64,000 nucleotides of DNA from Acidimicrobiales bacterium (lineage in GTDB: Bacteria > Actinomycetota > Acidimicrobiia > Acidimicrobiales > MedAcidi-G1). Where the stretch lies: positions 121,521-185,520 of the forward strand of contig JAKURV010000001.1 of assembly GCA_022452035.1 (NCBI GenBank), read 5' to 3'. This document shows, piece by piece, positions 42,772 to 50,820 of this stretch; within the stretch, counting starts at the first letter, position 1; each line of letters begins with the position of its first letter. The notes below the pieces were generated by a model. It had not been told where the DNA came from, ran no database searches, and saw nothing but the letters and a program-made list of their open reading frames with translations. The translations under genes and the position numbers were made by a program.

Positions 42772-43347
42772 CTACTTGGCGATGTAGATGCCGATCCAGA
42801 TGACCGAGTAAACGGCCACCACGGCATACCAGTAGAGGGCCGCCGCCGAAACGAGGTCGCGGTGGCGGCTGGTGTCCTGCCCACCCAGGGCCCGCAGCAG
42901 GAGGAGGCCCAGCCAGACAACGCCAACAGCCACCATGACCAGATGCGAGCCGACGATCACGAATAGCAGCGTCGCTGCTTCGCTGGCGTCGATGGGTAGC
43001 CCAATATCAGCGAAATAGAACGCCGTTTGGTTGACCATGGCAATGCCCAACACGGCGGTGAGAGCGAGGGCCAGGTAGACGTGGACTCGGTCATCGTTGA
43101 GAACGGCTGAGACGGCCCAGCCCATGGTGATGGCCGAGAGGGCCATAGTGGCCATGTTCATACCACCAGGCACCAACTGGATGGCTCCCTCGGGGAACCA
43201 GGCAGTCCCCCATGCCATGGCATCGGCCCGGATGGAGAAGTAGAGGGCAAAGAGCCCGCCGAAGTAGAGCAGGACGCTGCCCGTGCCGAACGCCGAGGCG
43301 ACAACGAGGGTTCTGGGACGGGTCGGGGCGGCCGGGGCGGCAGACAT
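42772..43347 (-). CDS. COX3-like membrane protein, second copy
   Basis: The 191 residues have about five helices, with LVVASAFGTGSVLLYFGGLFALYFSIR at the start, LFVIVGSHLVMVAVGVVWLGLLLL near 125 and ALYWYAVVAVYSVIWIGIYIA at the C-terminus. The layout matches heme-copper oxidase subunit III (IVGSHLVMV stands where FHGVHVSLG normally is; LYWYAVVAVY resembles LYWHFVDVVW with His and Asp lost). It follows the degenerate COX1-like gene with a one-base stop-start overlap (TGATG), so the two form a translationally coupled pair distinct from ctaD/ctaE. Confidence 0.78.
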   Translation of the reverse strand: MSAAPAAPTRPRTLVVASAFGTGSVLLYFGGLFALYFSIRADAMAWGTAWFPEGAIQLVPGGMNMATMALSAITMGWAVSAVLNDDRVHVYLALALTAVLGIAMVNQTAFYFADIGLPIDASEAATLLFVIVGSHLVMVAVGVVWLGLLLLRALGGQDTSRHRDLVSAAALYWYAVVAVYSVIWIGIYIAK

Positions 43348-44834
43348 CAGGCGGAGCCTGCCTTCTTGGCGGCCGTTAGGTGCAGGATCCCCGACGCCTG
43401 CCAGGCCACCAGGCCACCTACCAGGGCCAGGGAGCCCACCATAGAGACAAGGTTCAGGCCGTCGACCCCGGAGCCCGGGTACCCGGCGGTGGCCAGGTCC
43501 ACGCCGGTGAAGTCGCTCTGGCCGAGCAGGCCGCTGATCAGGTCGGTGGCCCCGACGAGGACGACCCCGCCGGCCACGGCCAGTCCGCCCAGGAGGTTCA
43601 GGCCGGGACGGGCACCTGGGCCACCCACCAGGTCGTCACCCCAGTGCTGAAAGCCAGCACCCACACCGAGGACTGCCCCACCAACCACCAGCGTGAACTG
43701 AGCACCGGTGACCGAGGTACCGAGAAGGTCCAGCGGGGCGATGACCCGGAGCGCTCCAACGGCGGTGCCGGCCACGATCAGTAGGACGGAAAGCAGGGCG
43801 CAGACCACCTCGGCGGGCGGGCGTGTACCAAGATTTGAAGCACCCCGTCGAAGCGTGTCGGCCACCCCACCCAGGATGGCCAAAGCCACCGGCACGATGG
43901 CGAAGGCCATCACCACATAAAGGGCCTCCTCCATGACTGGGGTGCCTGGCGTGTCGAAAAATGACTGGGCGTAGGCGCCGAAGGACAGGAAGCCGAAGGC
44001 GGCGGTGGCCACCAGCAGGACATCCCGGTTGGCCTGGGTTGTCCCGGTGGTCGCCGAGAAGACGTCCAAGGTGATGCCGAGCACTGGGAGGGCCAGCACG
44101 TAGACAGCAGGGTGGGTGAACATCCAGGAGAGCTGTTCCCAGATGGCATCTTCGGCGCCGAACCGCACGGCCGGGCGGCCTTGAAGGTCGACGTAGGCCA
44201 ACACGATGTTGGCGGCCAGCACCGGCAGCATGCTGCCCCATATCGTGGCGCTTACCAGGGTGGTCCAGCTGGTGAACGGCAGATCGCGGAGGCCGGTTCC
44301 GGTCGATCGACCGGAGACAATCGTGGTCACGACGCACACAGTGGCCAGTAGCAGGCCGGCGATGGCCAGCAAGAGGCCCATCAGAGTCAGGGCAGTGGCC
44401 TGGCGCTGGCCGCCGGTACCCGGCGTTCCGAGGCCTCCGTCGGCTAGGAAGCCGACAACGGTCAGTACGGCACCGACCAGCCATGTCCAGCAGGCCAGGG
44501 CAGCGGCCCGAGGGAAGACCAGCGTGTTAGCCCCACACTGACGGGGCACCACCGTGGTGGCCAATGTCATCAGGGCAGGAAGCACGCCGAGCAGGACGAG
44601 GGCGACACGGTGTGCCGACCAGAACTGGAAGACTTCGTCGGCGCTGCCAAGCAGGTCGGCCGAGGTGAGGTCGAGGCGCTCGAAGCCGACAAGGAGGCCG
44701 GCAACGGCACCGAGGAGGACCGACGTCATGCCTCCGAAGCCCCATACCTTGGCCAGCACCGTGGGGTCGGTGGAGGTGACCGCCTCTTCGAGCACGGTGC
44801 TGCCGGTGCTGCCTGTTTCGTCGGTCGTTGTCAT
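43347..44834 (-). CDS. Degenerate cytochrome c oxidase subunit I paralogue lacking metal ligands
   Basis: The 495 residues align by eye with the catalytic subunit in this same locus through most helices: FWSAHRVALVLLGVLPAL for FTMHGVTMVFLVIMPLAA, WMFTHPAVYVLALPVLGI for WIFGHPEVYILILPSFGI, and GAQFTLVVGGAVLGVGAGF for AHFHYVIFGGALLGIFAGF. His75, His241 and Tyr245 remain. The CuB pair AHH has become AQS (Gln290, Ser291), and heme a3/heme a ligands HFH have become QFT (Gln379, Thr381). It cannot form a normal binuclear centre. The reading frame is intact and coupled to a COX3-like gene, so it is unlikely to be a pseudogene. Confidence 0.82.
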   Translation of the reverse strand: MTTTDETGSTGSTVLEEAVTSTDPTVLAKVWGFGGMTSVLLGAVAGLLVGFERLDLTSADLLGSADEVFQFWSAHRVALVLLGVLPALMTLATTVVPRQCGANTLVFPRAAALACWTWLVGAVLTVVGFLADGGLGTPGTGGQRQATALTLMGLLLAIAGLLLATVCVVTTIVSGRSTGTGLRDLPFTSWTTLVSATIWGSMLPVLAANIVLAYVDLQGRPAVRFGAEDAIWEQLSWMFTHPAVYVLALPVLGITLDVFSATTGTTQANRDVLLVATAAFGFLSFGAYAQSFFDTPGTPVMEEALYVVMAFAIVPVALAILGGVADTLRRGASNLGTRPPAEVVCALLSVLLIVAGTAVGALRVIAPLDLLGTSVTGAQFTLVVGGAVLGVGAGFQHWGDDLVGGPGARPGLNLLGGLAVAGGVVLVGATDLISGLLGQSDFTGVDLATAGYPGSGVDGLNLVSMVGSLALVGGLVAWQASGILHLTAAKKAGSA

Positions 44835-44999
44835 CGGTGTTTCTTCGCTCGGAGTGCCTGTGCGGGGCCCTGAGTCCTCCGTCCGAGCGGTCCCGGACCA
44901 CAAGAGGCTAGGCGGATCAACACCGAATCCGGCGCTGGAACGCTTGCGAGAAACTAGCCGGTGCAGCGGGCCCCGTCCGGCCTGAACGGGCGGTTCCGG

Positions 45000-45947
45000 T
45001 CACCGGACAAGGACGTCCACGACCATCGCCGCGAAGAGCAGGGTCATGTAGGTGATCGAGTAAGAGAAGAGTCGCATGGCCGTCCGCTCCGACGGATCGC
45101 GTCGGACGGCCACCGCCATAGCACCGAACAGCAGGCCCAGGACAAGGGCTGAACCCACGTAGACCGGCCCCATGCCAGCCACCGAGGCGAACACCAGGGT
45201 GAGGCCGACCAGGACGACGCTGTAGAAGATGATCCGCCGGGCCGTTTCGGCCAGCGTGGCCACCGAGGGGAGCATGGGTACCGAAGCGGCGGAGTAGTCG
45301 TCGCGGTACCTGATGGCCAAAGCCCAGAAGTGGGGCGGCGTCCAGAAGAAGACGATCAGAAAGAGAACGACTGGCGCCCAACCCAGGGTGTTAGTCACCG
45401 CCGACCATCCCACCAGTACCGGAACGGCGCCGGCCGCTCCCCCGATGACAATGTTCTGCGTCGTGGTGCGCTTCAACCACAGGGTGTAGACGAACACGTA
45501 GAAGAAGGTGGCCGAGACGGCCAGCACGGCGCTCAGCAGATTCACCGTGGCAAGCAGCCAGGTGAAGGCAGCAACCTCGATGCAAACGGCGAAGGTCAGT
45601 GCAGCCCGAGGGGACATCACGCCCTGGACCAGCGGCCGGTGCATGGTCCGTTCCATCAGGCCGTCGATGTCCCGGTCGACCACCATGTTCACCGCATTGG
45701 CACCACCCGCGGCCAACGTGCCGCCAATCACCGTGGCCGCCATCAGCCAGACCGACGGGACCCCGCCCTGAGCAACGAACATGGTGGGCACTGTCGTGAC
45801 GAGTAGGAGTTCGATGATGCGTGGCTTGGTGAGCGCCAAGTATCCAGCTAGTCGTTCCCCAACCGAGAAGACCTTGGCATTAGTTGGGGAGGTGGACACG
45901 GGGTGCAGGCTAGGGGTTGCCGGGTCCGATCGGCCCGGCCAAGCCAT
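45000..45947 (-). CDS. ctaB: Protoheme IX farnesyltransferase (heme O synthase)
   Basis: It adds a farnesyl group to heme b to make heme O, the precursor of heme A. The 315-residue polyprenyltransferase has the Asp-rich motif AVNMVVDRDIDGLMERTMHRPL near 85, and the second motif region YRDDYSAASVPML near 225, with about nine helices. An ATG at 45947 overlaps the SDR stop as TAATG, giving translational coupling; a GTG at 45896 is a possible alternative. It precedes the oxidase genes. The 165-base gap to the COX1-like gene holds no gene. Confidence 0.95.
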   Translation of the reverse strand: MAWPGRSDPATPSLHPVSTSPTNAKVFSVGERLAGYLALTKPRIIELLLVTTVPTMFVAQGGVPSVWLMAATVIGGTLAAGGANAVNMVVDRDIDGLMERTMHRPLVQGVMSPRAALTFAVCIEVAAFTWLLATVNLLSAVLAVSATFFYVFVYTLWLKRTTTQNIVIGGAAGAVPVLVGWSAVTNTLGWAPVVLFLIVFFWTPPHFWALAIRYRDDYSAASVPMLPSVATLAETARRIIFYSVVLVGLTLVFASVAGMGPVYVGSALVLGLLFGAMAVAVRRDPSERTAMRLFSYSITYMTLLFAAMVVDVLVR

Positions 45948-46774
45948 TAGCCCAAGAGCCAGTCGGCAGGCGTACGACCATCGGGGAAAAGCCGCTGCTG
46001 AAAGCGCTGCATGCCGCCCAGCCAGCGGTCGACGTCGTCGGCCTTGCGGCGCACATACTCGGCCACGCCGGGATGCGGAAGGATATGAAACCGGCTGTCC
46101 GCCAATCCCTCGACCACCGCTTCAGCCAGTTCGGCGGCCGTCAAGACCCCGTCGACAGCTGCCGCGCTAGCCGACCCGTCGGCGGGCAGCAGGCCGGCTG
46201 TCGGGCTGTTGGCGCCGATGTTGGTAGCCACCGCCTGGGGACACAGCACCGAGACCCCAATGCCCAGATGGCCGTAGGTAACGCTGATCCACTCGGCCAG
46301 CGAGACGGCAGCGTTCTTGGTCACCGAATAGTGCAGCGACCCGATCTGGGTGAGCAGGCCAGCGGCCGACGAGGTGTTGAGAAGATGCCCGCCCCCGGCG
46401 GCCACCATGTGAGGGATGGCGTGGCGGGCTGCGTACAGGTGCGCCATGACGTGCACGTCGAACATGCGTCGCAGCTCGTCGTCTGGAGCCTCCAGGCCTC
46501 CCACGGTGACGTATCCGGCGTTGGACACCAGGAGGTCGATCGCCCCATGGGCGGCCACCGTGCCGTTGATCAGGGACCGCACGGCTTCCTCATCAGTGAC
46601 GTCGCAGGCCACCGCAGTACCTCCTACCCGGTCGGCCACTGCTGTCACGCCGTCAGCATCTCGGTCCACGGCCACCACGGCCCGGGCTCCCTCAGCGGTA
46701 AAGCGCTCCACCAGAGCTTCCCCGATTCCGCTCGCCGCTCCCGTCACCACCACAACACGGTTCCTGATCTCCAT
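45947..46774 (-). CDS. Short-chain dehydrogenase/reductase
   Basis: The 275-residue classical SDR has TGAASGIG near 11, VSNAGYVTVGG near 83, NTSSAAGLL near 133 and HYSVTK near 147 (Tyr and Lys of the active site). The C-terminal region (ILPHPGVAEYVRRKADDVDRWL) resembles the SDR subgroup often annotated as oxidoreductases near lipid genes. The ATG at 46774 is used; a longer frame exists upstream. It is the first gene of the minus-strand run into ctaB, divergent from ctaA by 87 bases. Its link to heme synthesis is by location only. Confidence 0.83.
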   Translation of the reverse strand: MEIRNRVVVVTGAASGIGEALVERFTAEGARAVVAVDRDADGVTAVADRVGGTAVACDVTDEEAVRSLINGTVAAHGAIDLLVSNAGYVTVGGLEAPDDELRRMFDVHVMAHLYAARHAIPHMVAAGGGHLLNTSSAAGLLTQIGSLHYSVTKNAAVSLAEWISVTYGHLGIGVSVLCPQAVATNIGANSPTAGLLPADGSASAAAVDGVLTAAELAEAVVEGLADSRFHILPHPGVAEYVRRKADDVDRWLGGMQRFQQRLFPDGRTPADWLLG

Positions 46775-46861
46775 GGCTGCGGATCCTACGGACCCTCGGT
46801 CACCCGATCCCGACCCAGACCACGAGCACTCCCCGACCACCGGTACTCGTAGCCTCGGGGG

Positions 46862-47764
46862 ATGGCCCTGACGCCTCCTCGGCTATCCCCCGATACCTAC
46901 CGACGGATCTGTGCCATCGCCCTCGGCCTGCTGGCCACCATCGTCGTAACCGGCGCCGCAGTTCGCCTAACCGGATCCGGCCTGGGCTGCTCGGACTGGC
47001 CGACCTGCGAGCAGGACCGCTTTGTCCCCGAGGCCGAGTTCCACGGCTGGGTGGAGTTCGGCAACCGGTTGGTTACCGGCCTGGTGTCGGGAGCCGTGGC
47101 CCTGTCCGTGTTGGGCTCGCTGGCCCGAACCCCCCGTCGGACCGACCTCGTGGCCTGGTCATGGGGCCTAGTGGCCGGGGTGGCGGCCCAGATCCTGCTT
47201 GGCGGGATCGTGGTGCTCAGCCACCTGAACCCGTGGCTGGTACTCGGCCACTTCGCCCTGTCCATGGTCCTGGTGTGGAACGCGGTGGTTCTCCACCACC
47301 GGGCCGGTGACCACGCCCGACCGGCGGTCCACACCGCGGCGACCGTCCGACACCTGACCGCCATCCTGACCGGACTGGCGCTCGCCGTCCTGGCCACCGG
47401 GACCCTGGTGACCGGCTCTGGCCCCCACGCCGGAAGCCGGGACGAGCCGGTGGCCCGACTCCCGCTAGTCGTCCGAGAGGCGGCACGAGTCCACGGCACT
47501 GTCGTGGTGACCCTGCTGCTGGTGGTAGTAGTCCTCGTGGTGGCTGTTCGACGGGACGCCCCCCACCTGCGGGGGCCCGTGCGGTGGCTGGTCGGTGTGG
47601 TGGTCGCCCAGGCGGCCCTCGGCTGGACCCAGTACCTCACCGGTGTTCCCGCCGTCCTTGTCGTCTTGCACGTGGCCGGGGCCACTGCCCTCTGGGGCTC
47701 GGTGGTCATGGTCCGGTTGCGGGCCACCGACCGGGTCCGGTCGGACGTGGATGGTCCGGCGTGA
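46862..47764 (+). CDS. ctaA: Heme A synthase (Cox15/CtaA)
   Basis: CtaA oxidises the C8 methyl of heme O to the formyl group of heme A, completing the cofactor pathway begun by ctaB. The 300 residues with about eight helices contain [20 protein letters not shown] near 36 with the extracellular Cys pair of the family, [12 protein letters not shown] near 62, [13 protein letters not shown] near 123 and ARVHGTVVV near 209, whose His ligands bind heme. The ATG at 46862 is used. Its stop overlaps the ClpS start as GTGA. Confidence 0.95.
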   Translation: MALTPPRLSPDTYRRICAIALGLLATIVVTGAAVRLTGSGLGCSDWPTCEQDRFVPEAEFHGWVEFGNRLVTGLVSGAVALSVLGSLARTPRRTDLVAWSWGLVAGVAAQILLGGIVVLSHLNPWLVLGHFALSMVLVWNAVVLHHRAGDHARPAVHTAATVRHLTAILTGLALAVLATGTLVTGSGPHAGSRDEPVARLPLVVREAARVHGTVVVTLLLVVVVLVVAVRRDAPHLRGPVRWLVGVVVAQAALGWTQYLTGVPAVLVVLHVAGATALWGSVVMVRLRATDRVRSDVDGPA

Positions 47765-48063
47765 GTTTCGGACCGACACCGCTGGAGGTCGAGGATCCGG
47801 ACCTTGAGCAGGACGAGCAGGTCGACGTGGACCGGCCGTGGGTTGTCCTGGTCTGGAACGATCCCATCAACCTGATGTCCTACGTGTCCCACGTGTTCCA
47901 AAAGCTGTTTGGGTACTCGAGGGCTACCGCCGACCGCCTCATGCTGGACGTCCACCACAAGGGCCGGGCCATGGTGTCCACCGGCACCAGGGAAAAGGCC
48001 GAGATGGATGTCTTCCGCCTCCACGAGCACGGCCTATGGGCGACCATGCAGCAGGACGACTGA
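47761..48063 (+). CDS. clpS: ATP-dependent Clp protease adaptor ClpS
   Basis: ClpS delivers N-degron proteins to ClpAP or ClpCP. The 100 residues start from a GTG overlapping the ctaA stop. The adaptor core has [26 protein letters not shown] near 27, [28 protein letters not shown] near 65, which are the substrate-pocket and ClpA-contact elements. It is followed 7 bases later by DUF2017, the usual actinobacterial neighbour. Confidence 0.95.
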   Translation: MSFGPTPLEVEDPDLEQDEQVDVDRPWVVLVWNDPINLMSYVSHVFQKLFGYSRATADRLMLDVHHKGRAMVSTGTREKAEMDVFRLHEHGLWATMQQDD

Positions 48064-48070
48064 GCGAGCT

Positions 48071-48556
48071 GTGATCCTGCGACGACGACGACCCGTGGCC
48101 TTCCAGCGGGACGGGGACCAGACGCTGATCCGACTGGGAGAGGAAGAGCGGTCGATGCTGGTTGACCTGGCAGGACAGTTTCGGTCCGTGGTGGCCGACG
48201 ACCACGACCCCGGCCTACGGCGCCTCTACCCCACCGCCTATCCCGACGACCCGGACCGGGACGCCGACTACGCCGGCTTGGTCCACGACGACCTGGTCCA
48301 GCTCCGCCTGGAGGCCGCTGCCACCGTCGAGACCACCGCCGGCTCTCCGTCACTGACCGACGACGAGCTGGCGGCCTGGATGCAGGTCCTGAATGGCCTC
48401 CGCCTGCTGCTGGGAACCCGACTGGACGTATCTGAGGAGGACCAGTTCGACCCAGAGGCGGATGACGCACCGGCGCGGGCTCTGCTGGCGTGGCTGGGTT
48501 TCCTGCTAGAGGAGGCGGTGGTCGCCGCGAGGGGACCGGACGGCACCAATGCGTGA
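48071..48556 (+). CDS. DUF2017 family protein
   Basis: The 161 residues start with GTG at 48071 and contain LGEEERSMLVDLAGQFRSVV near 23, RRLYPTAYPDDPDRDADYAGLVHDDLV near 50 and a helical C-terminal part with LNGLRLLLGTRLDV near 105. The RRLxPxAYxDD...EF pattern is that of DUF2017, which almost always follows clpS in actinobacteria. Function is unknown, but a link to Clp-mediated proteolysis is suspected from synteny. Confidence 0.88.
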   Translation: MILRRRRPVAFQRDGDQTLIRLGEEERSMLVDLAGQFRSVVADDHDPGLRRLYPTAYPDDPDRDADYAGLVHDDLVQLRLEAAATVETTAGSPSLTDDELAAWMQVLNGLRLLLGTRLDVSEEDQFDPEADDAPARALLAWLGFLLEEAVVAARGPDGTNA

Positions 48557-48607
48557 CGCGTCTCCGAGGGCCGCTGGTAACGTGGCTCCGCTCTCAGCGA
48601 GGTCCGG

Positions 48608-48679
48608 CCCCCATCGTCCAGCGGCCTAGGACGCCGGCCTTTCACGCCGGTAACACGGGTTCGAATCCCGTTGGGGGTA
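48608..48679 (+). tRNA. tRNA-Glu (UUC)
   Basis: The cloverleaf has acceptor GCCCCCA paired with TGGGGGT (48608-48614 with 48672-48678, one G-T end pair), anticodon stem CCGGC/GCCGG around loop CTTTCAC (anticodon TTC), T loop TTCGAAT and discriminator A. It is the first of three clustered tRNAs, 52 bases after DUF2017. CCA is not encoded. Confidence 0.96.
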
Positions 48680-48712
48680 CGAAGGATGGAACGACTCCAG
48701 ACGTTCCGCCCT

Positions 48713-48787
48713 GGTCCTGTGGTGCAGTTTGGAGTGCACGCCGGCCTGTCAAGCCGGAGGTCGCGGGTTCAAATCCCGTCAGGACCG
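48713..48787 (+). tRNA. tRNA-Asp (GUC)
   Basis: Acceptor GGTCCTG/CAGGACC (48713-48719 with 48780-48786), anticodon stem CCGGC/GCCGG with loop CTGTCAA (anticodon GTC), T loop TTCAAAT, discriminator G. Here CCA follows in the genome at 48788-48790, unlike the other tRNAs in the window. Confidence 0.96.
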
Positions 48788-48822
48788 CCAATCTCGCCGG
48801 CTCTTCGGAACAGGTGGGACGC

Positions 48823-48895
48823 GGTCGGGTAGCTCAGTTGGAAGAGCACTCGCCTGAAAAGCGAGGGGTCCCCGGATCGACGCCGGGCCCGACCA
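48823..48895 (+). tRNA. tRNA-Phe (GAA) with atypical T loop
   Basis: Acceptor GGTCGGG/CCCGACC (48823-48829 with 48888-48894), anticodon stem CTCGC/GCGAG with loop CTGAAAA (anticodon GAA), T stem CCCGG/CCGGG. The T loop reads ATCGACG, so position 54 is A where almost all elongator tRNAs have T. All stems pair perfectly, so this is a real gene. Confidence 0.94.
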
Positions 48896-48900
48896 CCGCA

Positions 48901-48927
48901 GAAGGCCCGCCCCCCGGGCGGGCCTTC
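48901..48927 (+). terminator. Terminator after the tRNA cluster
   Basis: A perfect 12-bp stem GAAGGCCCGCCC/GGGCGGGCCTTC with a 3-base CCC loop begins six bases after tRNA-Phe. The following CGTCGTTTCTCC has only a weak T run. The stability argues for termination of the tRNA transcript. Confidence 0.8.
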
Positions 48928-49061
48928 CGTCGTTTCTCCCCGAGCCCGGGCCAGCTCCAGCAACCGGCTCCCGGTTGGCACCACCACTGCCTGCCCACCA
49001 TCATCGGGGTGCCTCCGGACGGGCCGCCCGGGGAAAAAGCCGACCACGAGGATGGGTGGAG

Positions 49062-50501
49062 ATGAACCAGCGGAACCAGATCTACATCGGCGGGTCCTGG
49101 GTGGACTCGTGCGGAGATGACGCCATCGACGTCTACGACCCCTCGACCGGATCCGTAATCGGCTCGGTGCCCGAGGGCACGCCCGCCGACGTTGACGCCG
49201 CGGTGGCCGCAGCCCGGGCAGCCTTCGACGGCTGGGCGACTACCCCGCTGGAGGAACGTCTAGTGCTCATCGAGGGTCTGGCTGCCCAGTTCGGCGCCCG
49301 CATGGACGATCTGGGCACCCTCATCTCGCAGGAAATGGGCATGCCACTGCCCTTGGCCAAGATGATCCAGGTCGGCATGCCTATGGCCACAACCGGTGGC
49401 GTGTCCGGCACAGCCCGAGAGTTCTCCTTCGAGGAGACCATCAGCCGGACGTTGGTGACTCGCGAGCCAATGGGCGTAGTGGGCTGCATCACGCCATGGA
49501 ACTACCCGCTGCACCAAATCATGGCGAAGATTGCCCCAGCCATGGCCGTCGGCTGCACAGTGGTGCTCAAGCCCAGTGAGGTCGCACCTCTGAACGCCTT
49601 CGTGCTGGCCGAAATCATCGATGAGCTGGGCTTCCCACCCGGTGTGTTCAACCTGGTCTCCGGTGTCGGCCCAGTGGTCGGCGAAGCGATCGCTGCCCAT
49701 CCCGACGTTGACATGGTTTCATTCACCGGCTCGACGAGGGCCGGTACCCGGGTCGCTGAGGTGGCGGCCGCCAACGTCACCCGCGTCCACCAGGAGTTGG
49801 GCGGTAAGTCGGCCAACATCATCCTTGACGATGCCGACTTCGCGACCGCCATTCCCAAGGCTGTGGGCGCCTGCTACCTCAACTCCGGCCAGACCTGCTC
49901 GGCGCTCACCCGCCTCCTGGTCCCGGCTGACCGGATGGACGAGGCCGCCGAGCTGGCCGCAGCAGCAGCTGATGCCCAGGTGGTGGGCCCAGCCCAGGCC
50001 GAAGGCACCGGTCTGGGCCCTCTGGTATCTCAGGCCCAGTGGGAGCGCGTCCAGGGCTACATCCAGGCCGGGATCGACGAGGGCGCCACCCTGGTCACCG
50101 GCGGAACTGGCAAGCCCGACGACTTGCCCGAGGGTTACGAGGACGGCTACTACGTGCGTCCCACTGTGTTCGCCGGCGTGTCGAACTCCATGACCATCGC
50201 CCGTGAGGAAATTTTCGGTCCTGTGCTGTCGATCATCGGCTACGACGACGAGGACGACGCGGTGGCCATCGCCAACGACACCGACTACGGGCTTTCGGGT
50301 GGGGTGTGGGGAACGGACACAGACCGGGCGTTGGCCGTGGCCAAGCGGCTCCGCACCGGCCAGGTCGACATGAACGGTGCCTTCCTCAACCACGAGGCGC
50401 CGTTCGGCGGCTACAAGAAGTCGGGCAACGGCCGCGAGTTGGGCCGGTATGGGTTGGCCGAGTTCGTGGAGTCGAAATCAATCAACCTGCCCATGGGCTG
50501 A
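49062..50501 (+). CDS. NAD(P)-dependent aldehyde dehydrogenase
   Basis: It oxidises an aldehyde to the acid. The 479 residues contain [20 protein letters not shown] near 152, [14 protein letters not shown] near 228, the general-base Glu in [11 protein letters not shown] near 252 and the catalytic Cys in [11 protein letters not shown] near 286. The ATG at 49062 follows a GGTGGAG ribosome binding site. It leads a same-strand group with ferredoxin and P450, so it may finish the oxidation of a P450-made alcohol or aldehyde. The exact substrate is unknown. Confidence 0.92.
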   Translation: MNQRNQIYIGGSWVDSCGDDAIDVYDPSTGSVIGSVPEGTPADVDAAVAAARAAFDGWATTPLEERLVLIEGLAAQFGARMDDLGTLISQEMGMPLPLAKMIQVGMPMATTGGVSGTAREFSFEETISRTLVTREPMGVVGCITPWNYPLHQIMAKIAPAMAVGCTVVLKPSEVAPLNAFVLAEIIDELGFPPGVFNLVSGVGPVVGEAIAAHPDVDMVSFTGSTRAGTRVAEVAAANVTRVHQELGGKSANIILDDADFATAIPKAVGACYLNSGQTCSALTRLLVPADRMDEAAELAAAAADAQVVGPAQAEGTGLGPLVSQAQWERVQGYIQAGIDEGATLVTGGTGKPDDLPEGYEDGYYVRPTVFAGVSNSMTIAREEIFGPVLSIIGYDDEDDAVAIANDTDYGLSGGVWGTDTDRALAVAKRLRTGQVDMNGAFLNHEAPFGGYKKSGNGRELGRYGLAEFVESKSINLPMG

Positions 50502-50618
50502 CCGCGGTCAACGACACGCTCGCCACGCCGGCCGGACTCCCAACGCGAGACCCCGTGGGCTTATCGTCTGGAAGGGTGTAGCCGACCGATAGAAACCGGC
50601 ATGGCGATAGGGGTACCC

Positions 50619-50816
50619 GTGAGAATCAAAGTGGACGCCGAGAAGTGCGAGGGCCACAGCCGCTGCTACGCGCTGGCCCCTGAGTTGGTGGACGTTGACG
50701 ACCTGGGCAACGCCTTCGAGTTGAACGACGGTGAGGTGCCCGAGGGCTTGGAGGACAAGGCCAAGCTGATCGTGGACAACTGTCCCGAGTACGCCATCAC
50801 CATCGAGGAGGATTGA
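50619..50816 (+). CDS. 3Fe-4S ferredoxin, P450 redox partner
   Basis: The 65 residues start MRIKVDAEKCEGHSRCYALAPELV. The cluster motif is C10-x2-H13-x2-C16 with C55-P near the end, so the usual second Cys is His, the pattern of 3Fe-4S ferredoxins paired with bacterial P450s. A longer ATG start at 50601 is possible. It lies 4 bases before the P450 gene, giving direct genomic support for the pairing. The ferredoxin reductase is not in the window. Confidence 0.92.
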   Translation: MRIKVDAEKCEGHSRCYALAPELVDVDDLGNAFELNDGEVPEGLEDKAKLIVDNCPEYAITIEED

Positions 50817-50820
50817 CGCT

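Noticed and set aside
43347..44834. COX1-like ORF as a pseudogene
   Set aside because: The frame is open for 495 codons with coupled neighbours, retained helix patterns and ligand-specific losses, which argues for a functional divergent protein.
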